Positions 31,101 to 38,245 of a DNA stretch of 64,000 nt are shown piece after piece. Every line of letters starts with the position of its first letter. Within the stretch, counting starts at the first letter, position 1. The DNA is from GW2011-AR15 sp964428335 (GTDB lineage Archaea > Nanobdellota > Nanobdellia > Woesearchaeales > GW2011-AR15). Location of the stretch: the NCBI GenBank assembly GCA_964428335.1, contig CAYRXW010000002.1, positions 1 through 64,000 of the forward strand, written 5' to 3'. The translations under genes and the position numbers were made by a program. Below the pieces are notes generated by a model, which ran no database searches, was not told the origin of the DNA, and was given only the letters and a program-made list of their open reading frames with translations.

Positions 31101-31970
31101 GAGATTGCAGAATGCGGGGATGGTGTATATGTAAAAAGCAGCAATGTCACAGAGCTTAAGGATTTCTACCAGGATGTTGCATCAACTATTGTTTCAGCAG
31201 CAAGGCATTCACAGACAATAGAAGTTCAGGGGAACATAACTTCAAGCATATTATACCCTGATTCATATATCCTGGTAGATTACACACCAATAATTGAACC
31301 TCCAGCATTTGGGGAAATATCTATAATAAGGGAAGAGAAAAATTTTGATAATTGCACATTCAATGTGAATTTCCCGACAGATATAAGGATTTCTGATGCA
31401 AAACTGACATCTTATTCTTCAGAGCATTGGACTGATCTTTTGACAGTCAATGGGAATGTGGTATTTAACTTGTCTGAGTTTTCTGATTATTATGGTCCGC
31501 TTGGAGATCCTTTCCTGATAAACATACCACCAAATCTTATAGGAGAGAATAATACTTTTTACGTAAGGACAGGAGATTCACCTGATAACTTTACAGGATG
31601 CTCGCTAAATAATTCATTGATTTACACAGCTGAGCTTACAGCATCTGTATCATATAAGGACATCCTGGAAAAAGCAGTAGGCTGCACATGGGATATTGAA
31701 TTTGATGACGGGACAAATACAACAATCAATGTTCCTCCATCATATTCAGGAGCAAAGCAGTGCTATTACACAAGTTCCCAGATATATTACGATGCAAATG
31801 ATACATACGATGATGCAATGTTTTCCCTTCTGGATAATCTTGATTTTGACGATGACGGAAGGCTTTACCTCAATTTAGAGGATCATAATTTTGTTGTCGG
31901 TGCAATTTCTGTTGGAAAAGTCCCTTATCCATGGGGGCCGGCAATTGCAGAAGTGAGGATCTGGAGATGA
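28164..31970 (+). CDS. Pilin-like N-terminus VWA protein with large domain insertion
   Basis: The protein has 1268 residues. The N-terminus, KKGRKAIYFTMDALFGIVLI, looks like a class III (prepilin-type) signal segment or a single anchor helix. A VWA domain starts near residue 390 with VVLITDISGSMDD, the D-x-S-x-S MIDAS motif. The fold is interrupted after GFTCICCGINSAKDVL (near 495-510) by about 400 residues and resumes at LAMMVMTDGEANYEC. The insert ends in a galactose-binding-like unit (SDDSVKIYLNGNQVY ... LGDNVLAVELSNAD). VWA domains bind metal and protein ligands, so adhesion or pilus assembly is plausible. The stop overlaps the next start (ATGA at 31967). Confidence 0.75.
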   Translation: MVKKGRKAIYFTMDALFGIVLIGIALTVASKYYVSEIRQPQISFYSHDIVSSFSNIRVSELNNSYVQSLIASGEIINPNNTIIEQIGEFYILNKSELARNLSVTASRNMIPKKYGFEVLINDESVYKNGTDSSTELISSRRLISGIEKFKPIKGATSKVYLESIQKKLYSKYLYFGGFVGQGNITGVIELDDGVNISGAYIETDAGKNYSLYINDNLCDSNLGTSLGSMSSEGHDLSSCKDYFDAGKNNLTIMFDGELEDSYIGGGFLRVDYYTDELARESENRVKEYLPGIEGIINLYSSFYVPGTADNISVYLHYYVSTFNVTNNTFYLTIGNATVFQDNNLTGEKTKIITVQNITEFLSLASMDLKTIPIRAGFENVTFGYIYEGNGDVVLITDISGSMDDQMGSGSTGTARNCDDSSFNLSTTARLSVAKCLDSEFVSDILEINGNRLGLVSFSTSTDTGDTVYPITDESALNNTIGIAVPESGYNANGFTCICCGINSAKDVLIENITFTTLIASGSSWLYNNFSFTDVPGQDSSGNNWYDLTYANESDWFTGNAILGSTNSYSYSPGVDTEIGNGITNGANFVNLSEVAGDQSTPQVEFNSGLSYTANTWGTAGSLDGWDSDYGIFGRGSGDIRINLDPNENGNQVDNTVAADDNIRIYAGTDWEDSNNDCTMAAAAGIEITITPAMYSILTSQNGKADLTFEWYLDRYGSIDDQEAAWVKVQFGTDASMTYLGGNKDNSNNPNDATNEVYYCEDDSGTYGCPGLVSNTTTYSVKSLITGAGSYYLIFGGAVDEVGDNDCDESFEFRYDNIMLSITNETDTYYFRKHFNIADIDTVQRGILNVLSDDSVKIYLNGNQVYEDTEIQVAEYWNARGKKVSGENFRLGDNVLAVELSNADDAAKFDLELLGADNERDLAMMVMTDGEANYECTPHQYSTGQGPIDAIQAACDAREDYGIIVYAVGYSDEAEETTLMEIAECGDGVYVKSSNVTELKDFYQDVASTIVSAARHSQTIEVQGNITSSILYPDSYILVDYTPIIEPPAFGEISIIREEKNFDNCTFNVNFPTDIRISDAKLTSYSSEHWTDLLTVNGNVVFNLSEFSDYYGPLGDPFLINIPPNLIGENNTFYVRTGDSPDNFTGCSLNNSLIYTAELTASVSYKDILEKAVGCTWDIEFDDGTNTTINVPPSYSGAKQCYYTSSQIYYDANDTYDDAMFSLLDNLDFDDDGRLYLNLEDHNFVVGAISVGKVPYPWGPAIAEVRIWR

Positions 31971-32935
31971 CATTCCTAAATAAGAAAGGGGTTTTTTTCA
32001 TTTTCATAGCATTATTCATTACTATCTTATTGATTGCAGTTGTCACAACCAGGCAGACATATAGGTACAGCGAAAAAAGCGAAGTAATAAGGACAAGGGT
32101 TGAGACAATGAATAGTTTCATTGATGATTTCGATAAGGATTTTGAAAGGGCAATATATATCGGTGGATATAGGGCACTGTTAAGTGTCTATTCTTATATG
32201 AGGGATATAAATTCATATGTTGATGACTTTGACTTGGTTTTTTCAGAGCTTCTGTTGAATGGGACAATAAATAATACGCAAAGTTCGCTTATGCAGGAAG
32301 GAGTAGAGGGTGCAAGCATAAAAAGCTGGCTTTCAAGGGTGAATGAGGAGGCAAATGACCTTAATGTTGATGTCACAATTGATGTCAATAGGATTTATGT
32401 CACGCAGGAAAACCCATGGAGCATTGACATAAATGTAGATTCAGGTGTCCTTATAGAAGATGTAAGAGGCATGGCAAGCTGGGAATATAATAAGGTTTAT
32501 ACAAGGAAAATCTCTATCCTCGGCTTTGAAGATCCTCTATACATAATAAATACAGAAGACAAGATAACCAACCTGATAAACATAACACCTAATCATGATT
32601 TTGTAAATGATGCTGATAATGACACAACAATTTTAACAAGTCATCTTATGAATTCATTTTATGTCGCATCAAACAGTTCTCCTTCATTTCTTATGAGGTT
32701 TGTAGGCAATTTGAGTGGTTCTGAGAACGGGATTGAAAGTATGGTGGACCTGGAATATTTAAATTCGCAAAGCCTGCCAATATATGAAAGGTCGCTGATA
32801 GATTATGTCTATTTTGGCAATATCTCTACAAGCGACTATTGCAACGTAACAGGTATGCCTTCATGGTTCAGGATAGATGATGATCATATTGATTTTTATG
32901 AAGTGGACAGGCTGGAAAAGATTGGGTGCACTTAA
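31967..32935 (+). CDS. Pilin-like membrane protein paired with the VWA protein
   Basis: I place the start at 31967, where ATGA overlaps the VWA stop; upstream in-frame codons read through the VWA gene in another frame. The 322-residue product begins MTFLNKKGVFFIFIALFI, a short charged segment with KKG and then a hydrophobic helix, as in archaeal prepilin-like proteins. The rest is extracellular, beta-rich and carries several sequons. It has no second membrane segment. The gene pair suggests a pilus- or surface-associated complex, with the VWA protein as the large partner (inference). The family is not one I can name. Confidence 0.65.
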   Translation: MTFLNKKGVFFIFIALFITILLIAVVTTRQTYRYSEKSEVIRTRVETMNSFIDDFDKDFERAIYIGGYRALLSVYSYMRDINSYVDDFDLVFSELLLNGTINNTQSSLMQEGVEGASIKSWLSRVNEEANDLNVDVTIDVNRIYVTQENPWSIDINVDSGVLIEDVRGMASWEYNKVYTRKISILGFEDPLYIINTEDKITNLINITPNHDFVNDADNDTTILTSHLMNSFYVASNSSPSFLMRFVGNLSGSENGIESMVDLEYLNSQSLPIYERSLIDYVYFGNISTSDYCNVTGMPSWFRIDDDHIDFYEVDRLEKIGCT

Positions 32936-32989
32936 TAATTCCTAAAATGGGATTTAGATAATATGGATTTTAGATCTATAAACTTAAGA

Positions 32990-33376
32990 TTACTTATAAT
33001 TTGTTTTTTCAGTAGCAAGTTGATGCAGTTTTGTTAACATGTCAGATCTTAAAAGAGTATTACTTTGTTCTTTAGAATATACTAATAATTCATCAAGATT
33101 CATCTGTTCTATTGGTTTATCTGTTGAATAGGTTCCAAGAATGCAGCCATCAGTCTGATATATTTTTGCAGTACCAAACTTGACAGCAATTGCTCTTGAT
33201 GTCAGACTTACTGAACTTTCAAATTCCTTTGCATCTACTAGATATAATATATTTTGTCCATCTTCTTTTAGTTCAGGATAGTTGTTTTGAATCCACTCAA
33301 TATCCCTCTGGATGCTTCGTTCAACATTATCCCTAACTACATAATTCTCATCTAAAAGCACATATTCTATCGTCAT
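32990..33376 (-). CDS. Unknown small protein, 128 residues
   Basis: I choose the ATG at 33376 (MTIEYVLLDENYVVRDN) over an upstream codon at 33484, because a TATA box (CTTATAAATA) lies about 26 bases before it and the upstream extension reads AT-rich, low-complexity sequence. The protein is mixed alpha/beta, has no signal peptide and includes a TSRAIAVKFGTAKIYQTDGC segment. The family is not recognised. It converges with the pilin-like gene. Confidence 0.55.
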   Translation of the reverse strand: MTIEYVLLDENYVVRDNVERSIQRDIEWIQNNYPELKEDGQNILYLVDAKEFESSVSLTSRAIAVKFGTAKIYQTDGCILGTYSTDKPIEQMNLDELLVYSKEQSNTLLRSDMLTKLHQLATEKTNYK

Positions 33377-33396
33377 AATGGAACAAATCAATAGGT

Positions 33397-33407
33397 TATT
33401 TATAAGT
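33397..33407 (-). promoter_or_regulatory. TATA box for the gene starting at 33376
   Basis: Read on the minus strand this is CTTATAAATAA, about 26 bases upstream of the ATG, which suggests a leaderless transcript and decides the start. Confidence 0.5.
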
Positions 33408-33532
33408 TTTTTTACATTATTTACTAATAAGTAACATCTTTTATAATTAAGTGCTTTAAAAACAGCATTTCTTTGCCATTGCAAGTCGTGGGCACTGTCA
33501 TTTCAGTCCAGAAAAAGACTACCTAAACCTAC

Positions 33533-34330
33533 CTAAAGCTCGTCTGCTCCCTTTTCAGCAATCCTTCTCATCTTATATCTCTCTTTTATCCTTCCCAAAA
33601 GCAATATTATCAGGAAGAACATCATGACTATTATTACCCATTCCCCAAAGCTATCTATGCTAAGGATATCAAAAGCTTTTGTATATTCCTTTACTCTTAC
33701 TTTTTTTTCTGCCTGCCTGTATTCTATAAAAGTCCTGTTTTCAGTGAGGTTATAGCTTATTATTTTATCATAGCAGTATTCATACCAGGGTTCAACTATT
33801 TCAGCCATTGCCCAGTAATTCTTATTCTTGTCTTTTTTTTGTGTCAGGTCATCAATCAGGACACCTTCTTTTGGTGGCATCATTATTTTATATGTGACAG
33901 AAAAAAAGTCCCCGTCTTCCCAGGAAATTTTTCCTTCTTCAATGTTCTTTATCAGGTTTCCACCGCCATATATATCATATGGGTACTTTGATTCATCAAT
34001 AAATGAGAAATTGACGTAGTATTCTCCCCACCGATCTTCAAGGTTATTTAAGATAAGGTTTGGTCTCACAGAATTGCCATAAGGCTCAACATTCCCGCCA
34101 TTAGTGCTATACCTAAATGTCCTGTTCTCGCAGGCAGGGATTTTCTCCTCTTTTTCAAAGCTTACTTCCTTTGTAATATTGAAAGGCTCTTTCACAAGGA
34201 TGCTTCTTTCCTTTTCAATATATATCCCGAAATCCTCAAAGATAAAATATAATGTAAAGAACAGGATGAGCAGTACAATGATAAAAAATAAGTTTTTCCT
34301 CCTTTTTCTTTTTATAATTATTTTTTCCAC
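33533..34330 (-). CDS. Membrane protein with two terminal helices, unknown family
   Basis: The 265-residue product begins at a GTG and has a positively charged N-terminus (IIIKRKRRK) before a membrane helix near residues 14-32 (LFFIIVLLILFFTLYFIF). An extracellular beta-rich region with sequons and two or three Cys follows to about 225. A second helix near 230-247 (WVIIVMMFFLIILLLG) and a short basic tail end the protein. Both ends are therefore cytosolic. I do not recognise the family. The gene is divergent from 34436. Confidence 0.65.
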   Translation of the reverse strand: MEKIIIKRKRRKNLFFIIVLLILFFTLYFIFEDFGIYIEKERSILVKEPFNITKEVSFEKEEKIPACENRTFRYSTNGGNVEPYGNSVRPNLILNNLEDRWGEYYVNFSFIDESKYPYDIYGGGNLIKNIEEGKISWEDGDFFSVTYKIMMPPKEGVLIDDLTQKKDKNKNYWAMAEIVEPWYEYCYDKIISYNLTENRTFIEYRQAEKKVRVKEYTKAFDILSIDSFGEWVIIVMMFFLIILLLGRIKERYKMRRIAEKGADEL

Positions 34331-34394
34331 TTCAAAATATATATCATGGCAGTTTATTAATTTTTAGCGGGAAGCATCGTAAGCGCCCTAGAAA

Positions 34395-34404
34395 ACTATA
34401 TAAA
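34395..34404 (+). promoter_or_regulatory. TATA box for the gene at 34436
   Basis: ACTATATAAA is the only strong box in the divergent spacer on this strand. A GGGGAGA ribosome binding site lies just before the start, so this transcript has a short leader. Confidence 0.5.
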
Positions 34405-34435
34405 CCACCCTGCATAAAAATACATTTGGGGAGAA

Positions 34436-35272
34436 ATGGCGCTATTGAAAAATCTTTATCTTGATTTGGGATATCTTAATCCATTTAGGAAGAAAAGTGC
34501 TAGGCAGAATGAAACTATAGAAAATCAGATGCAGCCAATAGTAGAAGAAAAAAAGGCTGTAGTTGTAAAGGAAATACCTCAGGTTTCTAAAAACATCATC
34601 ATTTCAGAGCATAAGAAGCTTGAACTTCCAAAGGTTGAAAGGAAGAAGATAGAGCAGCCTGCAAAAATCGAGCTGAAAGAAGAGATAGCAAGAAAAATGC
34701 CTGTTGTGACAAATGACACAAAGAAGCAGCAGACATATTTTAGTAATATTACAGGTAAAGAGCTAATACATAATGATGCATTAAAAGAGATGCAGGAATT
34801 CTGGCAGGAAAAAAAATTTCAGTCAAATGGCATGCAGCTAAGCTCGCACATGAACGAGGAAGTCTCAAAAAAGATAGACGAACTTCAGTCTTTAGAGATA
34901 GAATGGCAGAAGATGCAGCTGGAACATGAGAAACTAAAGGACTTGCTTTCGTCAAAAGAGCAGCATATAGAAACGCACATTAAGGACCTGAAAAAGAAAT
35001 TTAAAGGAATGCATTTCCATGCCAATGCTCCAGAACATCATGCATTCATCCTTCAGAACGGCATAAGGTTAAAGAGCCTAAATGATCTTTCAGGCGCTCT
35101 TCAAAAAATGGAAGACTGTGTTTTTTTCTCACACGTCAACAGCTCAAAAAACGATTTTTCCAGCTGGATTAGGGATGTTATGAGCCTGAATGATCTTGCA
35201 GATAGGATTTACCCTGCAAAAAGCAGGCAGGAGATGGTAACCCTTCTCCACGAATGGAAAGAATCCCATTAA
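34436..35272 (+). CDS. Cytosolic coiled-coil protein with DUF5752-like C-terminal domain
   Basis: The 278-residue protein is lysine/glutamate-rich and disordered to about residue 100. A coiled-coil stretch follows near 130-190 (LQSLEIEWQKMQLEHEKLKD). The C-terminal domain from about 200 includes HHAFILQNGIRLKSLNDL and then FFSHVNSSKNDFSSWIRDVM. The pattern F-x-L-x-x-G-x-x-L-x-S-L ... HVN-x2-KNDF-x2-W matches a domain of unknown function that I believe is DUF5752. The same domain occurs at the C-terminus of the membrane protein at the right edge of the window. No signal peptide is present, so it is cytosolic. A role under the membrane with envelope proteins is inference. Confidence 0.65.
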   Translation: MALLKNLYLDLGYLNPFRKKSARQNETIENQMQPIVEEKKAVVVKEIPQVSKNIIISEHKKLELPKVERKKIEQPAKIELKEEIARKMPVVTNDTKKQQTYFSNITGKELIHNDALKEMQEFWQEKKFQSNGMQLSSHMNEEVSKKIDELQSLEIEWQKMQLEHEKLKDLLSSKEQHIETHIKDLKKKFKGMHFHANAPEHHAFILQNGIRLKSLNDLSGALQKMEDCVFFSHVNSSKNDFSSWIRDVMSLNDLADRIYPAKSRQEMVTLLHEWKESH

Positions 35273-35360
35273 TCAAATATTTCTTTCTTCTCGTCTTTAA
35301 ATAATAACTTTTCATATTTTCTTTAATCTTATTTCCCGTCTATACCTTTTCAAGCGAAAC

Positions 35361-35370
35361 ATTTATATAC
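35361..35370 (+). promoter_or_regulatory. TATA box of the 35526-38197 operon
   Basis: ATTTATATAC follows a GCGAAAC stretch that could be a BRE. Transcription would start near 35392, leaving a leader of about 130 bases. Confidence 0.5.
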
Positions 35371-35375
35371 TTGCT

Positions 35376-35461
35376 AGTATACTAAATTGTATACTGATAT
35401 GCAAAATAGTCGATTATGTATATCAAAATACAAAATAGTATCAAACGTATACTAAAATACG
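35376..35461. repeat. Cluster of GTATACT motifs near the promoter
   Basis: GTATACT occurs at 35377-35383, 35389-35395 and 35447-35453. The last lies in an inverted repeat CGTAT-N6-ATACG (35446-35461). A CAAAATAGT direct repeat occurs at 35402 and 35431. The cluster covers the predicted start of transcription, so it may be an operator. Confidence 0.5.
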
Positions 35462-35464
35462 ATT

Positions 35465-35502
35465 GTGTAATTGAAACTAAGGGTTTCAAAAAAAGATTAC
35501 AC
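35465..35502 (+). promoter_or_regulatory. Nested leader hairpin
   Basis: TTGAAAC (35471-35477) pairs with GTTTCAA (35483-35489) around a 5-base loop, and GTGTAA (35465-35470) pairs with TTACAC (35497-35502) outside it. It lies in the transcribed leader just before the first gene of the operon. Confidence 0.45.
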
Positions 35503-35525
35503 GCAAGCAAGCAGGTGTATGCAAG

Positions 35526-35708
35526 TTGAACGCAGATTGGGTTAAATTGATTTATCAGGAAACTCCAGAGAGAGCTAACATCAAGCAGGGATTCTTGTAT
35601 GATGAAGGCGACTTCTATAAGATTATTGGCGACGATACTGAAACACTTGTCCGCAAATTCAATGTTATTTCTATAACTAAAAAAAGGAAGGTGATTAGCC
35701 ATGATTAA
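35526..35708 (+). CDS. Small basic protein at head of secreted-protein operon
   Basis: The 60-residue product starts at TTG with an AGGTGT site eight bases before it; the nearby ATG at 35519 is out of frame. The sequence (ANIKQGFLYDEGDFYKIIGD ... RKFNVISITKKRK) alternates short beta strands, as in a Sm/SH3-like barrel, but I cannot name the family. It has no signal peptide. It overlaps the next gene by eight bases (ATGATTAA), so translation is coupled to a secreted protein. It could be a nucleic-acid-binding regulator of the operon (inference). Confidence 0.55.
   Translation: MNADWVKLIYQETPERANIKQGFLYDEGDFYKIIGDDTETLVRKFNVISITKKRKVISHD
35686..35695 (+). promoter_or_regulatory. Strong Shine-Dalgarno site GGAAGGTGAT
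   Basis: GGAAGGTGAT lies five bases before the ATG at 35701 and is complementary to the archaeal 16S 3' end (anti-SD ATCACCTCC type). It supports that start. Confidence 0.7.
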
Positions 35709-36504
35709 GAAAATACTAAACAGTAGATATGTGGCCACAGCACTTACTGTCCTGCTAGTTTCTCTAGCTTTATTCGGCGTAAGCGCTTTAGTGCCATTAG
35801 GACCGACCTCTTTAACAAGAGGGGCAGATGAGACACAGGTGCCTTATGGGTACCAGTCAACAACAGCAGCAGCAGGTAATATTACTGAGCTGACAATTGA
35901 TGCTAACGCCCAGACCAAGCACTGGCAGGGTTACTACGGAGACATCACAGGTACAGTCGTGCTTGACGATGCAGAGAATTATACCTTATATGACTGGCCT
36001 TTGGCAGAACCTAAAGGAGAGATTTATGCCACAAGGAATATAACAACCCCTGCATGGGCAACTGTTAAATGCTTCAATTTCACAAACGGCTCAAACGGAT
36101 TAGGGCTTTCAAATCTTTCATACTGGGAAAATGTCTATGGCATGACCTATAACGATGTAGACGGGATAGATGAGACATTTGACCTTACCAACCACCCTGT
36201 GATTGATGTCGGCACAGTAAAGACTGTAGCTTCAAACCAATGCCCAAGCACATTCATGCATGTCAATGATACCTATCAGACAAGCAAGTTCAGGGAAGTG
36301 CTTCTGCAGGACAGCCAGGGTATACTGATATTTACTGCCCTTATAGAGAACGATGACACAGCAAACAACACAGACGTACAGGGTTTCAAGAATGAGACAA
36401 CCTTTACGCCTGACTTCCAGATGCTGGTCGCTGAAGATGGAACAAGCGGTTTCCCTATCAATACAGCAAGGACAACCTATTACTTTTATGTGGATATAGA
36501 ATAA
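35701..36504 (+). CDS. Secreted protein consisting of the shared envelope domain (copy 1)
   Basis: The 267-residue protein has a basic N-terminus and hydrophobic helix to about residue 30 (signal peptide or anchor). A single beta-rich domain follows: HWQGYYGDITGTVVLDD, then YDWPLAEPKGEIYATRN, a Cys near WATVKC, a second Cys near NQCPSTF, FREVLLQDS, and the final FQMLVAEDG ... TTYYFYVDIE. The same motif order appears in the next gene, in the protein at 41986 and at the C-termini of the two left-hand giants, where the Cys pair is lost. Function unknown; it is most likely a surface or secreted subunit. It overlaps the small gene before it and uses a strong ribosome binding site. Confidence 0.7.
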   Translation: MIKKILNSRYVATALTVLLVSLALFGVSALVPLGPTSLTRGADETQVPYGYQSTTAAAGNITELTIDANAQTKHWQGYYGDITGTVVLDDAENYTLYDWPLAEPKGEIYATRNITTPAWATVKCFNFTNGSNGLGLSNLSYWENVYGMTYNDVDGIDETFDLTNHPVIDVGTVKTVASNQCPSTFMHVNDTYQTSKFREVLLQDSQGILIFTALIENDDTANNTDVQGFKNETTFTPDFQMLVAEDGTSGFPINTARTTYYFYVDIE

Positions 36505-36534
36505 GCAGCTTAAAAAAAGGATGTGACTGAAAAA

Positions 36535-37263
36535 ATGAAAAAAACAATGCAGGTGATGATGGCAATTTTACTATTGTTATCTGCATACATTGTCATGGCT
36601 GACCCAGAAGGTGGAACAGTTACTTTTGTAACTAATTCCACTAAATCAGTCACAGCAGCTTCTTATAGGGATGATCCAAAAGGTACAATCACAACAATTA
36701 CTTTAAATTCAGTTCAGCAGAATACAAAATGGAAAGCATACATAGGAAACGTGACAGGAACCCTTGTCTTGAGGGACTCAGATGACTATTCAATCTATGA
36801 ATGGTCAGCAATCGCTTCACCATCAGGTGAAGTTTTCATTACAAGGAATTCAACAGTTGACTGGAGTACAACACAGTGTGCAAATACAACAAATATCCAG
36901 ACAGAACAGTCAAAACTTGGACACAGTGGCTCATCAACTGATAATATAATCAATACATTTTCAAGCACAATACATCAATCCTTTAGTGTAGCAGGCCTTA
37001 CGATAAGCAACGGAACATGCAGGTCCGCATTCACATGGATAAACAATACAGCACAGACACCTTCACAGAATGCAAGATTCCAGGAAGTGCTTTTGATGGA
37101 TTCAAGCTATAGGATAGTCTATTCAACAATAATAAGCCAAAATACTGGCGGGTACAGGAATGAATCAGGAGTTAATGACAGGAGCGATTTCCAGGCGATA
37201 CTTCCGGATTATACTTCAACAGCAGTAGCAAGGTATTATTTTTATGTGGAGATTGACGGTTAA
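36535..37263 (+). CDS. Secreted protein consisting of the shared envelope domain (copy 2)
   Basis: I favour the ATG at 36535 over the GTG at 36523, because an AAGGATGTGAC site lies just before it and the GTG is too close to that site. The roughly 242-residue product has a signal peptide (MMAILLLLSAYIVMA). Its single domain carries KWKAYIGNVTGTLVL, IYEWSAIASPSGEVFITRNS, Cys near TQCANTT and GTCRSAF, RFQEVLLMDS and the terminal RYYFYVEIDG. It is closer to the protein at 41986 than to its neighbour at 35701. Both Cys residues are conserved in the three stand-alone copies, so a disulfide is likely. Function unknown. Confidence 0.7.
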   Translation: MKKTMQVMMAILLLLSAYIVMADPEGGTVTFVTNSTKSVTAASYRDDPKGTITTITLNSVQQNTKWKAYIGNVTGTLVLRDSDDYSIYEWSAIASPSGEVFITRNSTVDWSTTQCANTTNIQTEQSKLGHSGSSTDNIINTFSSTIHQSFSVAGLTISNGTCRSAFTWINNTAQTPSQNARFQEVLLMDSSYRIVYSTIISQNTGGYRNESGVNDRSDFQAILPDYTSTAVARYYFYVEIDG

Positions 37264-37264
37264 A

Positions 37265-38197
37265 ATGAGCAGCCTTAACAAAAAAAGGATGGAGAATTTT
37301 GCGATATCCCTTTTATTAGGGATATTTGCAATATGGTCATTCATGCTTTTAGCTCCGCAGCTGGCAACAGGTGCCTACAATTCAACAGCTTTGGTAAATA
37401 CAACTGTTAATATTACAAATGCAGCACCTTACATTACAAGAATTGTAGCAGATACTCCAATAAACCTTATAGGGTATTCAAACAAGACAGTATTCTGCAA
37501 TTTGACAGTATTTGATTATGACAATGATACACTTATAGTAAATGCAACCTTCTACTTGGAAGGTGTTGCTTCATATGGAGATGCAGATGACGGGAACAAC
37601 CATTATACAAACAGGAGCTGTGAAAGGATTTCACCGCAGGCAACATCAATGAACTATACATGCGCATTCAGGGTAGAATATTTTGCAAACAACAATACAA
37701 ACTGGAGATGCAATGCAACAGTAACTGACAGTATTACAGTGGTTGATGGAACTAATGTTTCAAATTACGTTACAATAAACCCATTGGTAGCTATAGTGCT
37801 TCCGACATTGATTGACTATGGAAACCTGCAGACAGGAGAGATTTCAAACGATACAATTGCAAATGTAACCAATGGTGGAAACAGAAATGCAAACATATCA
37901 GTTGAAGGTTACGCAGTAACACCAGGTGATGGATTAGCATTTGACTGCGACTCAGGAAGCATACCATTAAGCTATGAAAGGTACAACACCACAAATTCAA
38001 GCACAGCAGCATACCCATTCATGACACAACTGACAGGAACAACAAACCAGCTGGAAAATAGCTTTTATGTTCCTCAAAGGGTATCTGAGACACAAGATTC
38101 AGCAGAAGAGACCTTCTGGAAAGTGCAGATCCCAGTAGGTGCAGGTGGAGTATGCAACGGAAAGATACTTTTCACAGCAAGCGACAGAAGAAGCTGA
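37265..38197 (+). CDS. Secreted/anchored Ig-like protein
   Basis: I choose the ATG at 37265, one base after the previous stop; an upstream in-frame ATG at 37244 would add seven residues inside that gene. The 310-residue product starts with a membrane helix near residues 12-32 (FAISLLLGIFAIWSFMLLAP). An Ig-like domain with a Cys pattern follows (NLIGYSNKTVFCNLTVFDYD), and it resembles the Ig modules of the giants. The C-terminal beta domain contains DYGNLQTGEIS and ANVTNGGNRNANISVEGY, as in secreted surface-layer or SipW-like proteins. It is the last gene of the operon. Role in the envelope is inferred. Confidence 0.65.
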   Translation: MSSLNKKRMENFAISLLLGIFAIWSFMLLAPQLATGAYNSTALVNTTVNITNAAPYITRIVADTPINLIGYSNKTVFCNLTVFDYDNDTLIVNATFYLEGVASYGDADDGNNHYTNRSCERISPQATSMNYTCAFRVEYFANNNTNWRCNATVTDSITVVDGTNVSNYVTINPLVAIVLPTLIDYGNLQTGEISNDTIANVTNGGNRNANISVEGYAVTPGDGLAFDCDSGSIPLSYERYNTTNSSTAAYPFMTQLTGTTNQLENSFYVPQRVSETQDSAEETFWKVQIPVGAGGVCNGKILFTASDRRS

Positions 38198-38210
38198 TTA
38201 ATTAAACCAA

Positions 38211-38220
38211 TACTTATTTA
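38211..38220 (+). promoter_or_regulatory. TATA box for the NDH-2-like gene
   Basis: TACTTATTTA is centred about 30 bases before the ATG at 38246, with no ribosome binding site, so the transcript is probably leaderless. Confidence 0.4.
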
Positions 38221-38245
38221 TTCTAATTATATTATTTTTTGTCTT

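Noticed and set aside
37244..37264. Upstream start for the Ig-like protein at 37265
   Set aside because: It adds seven residues inside the previous gene; the ATG at 37265 follows that stop by one base and leads directly to the membrane helix.
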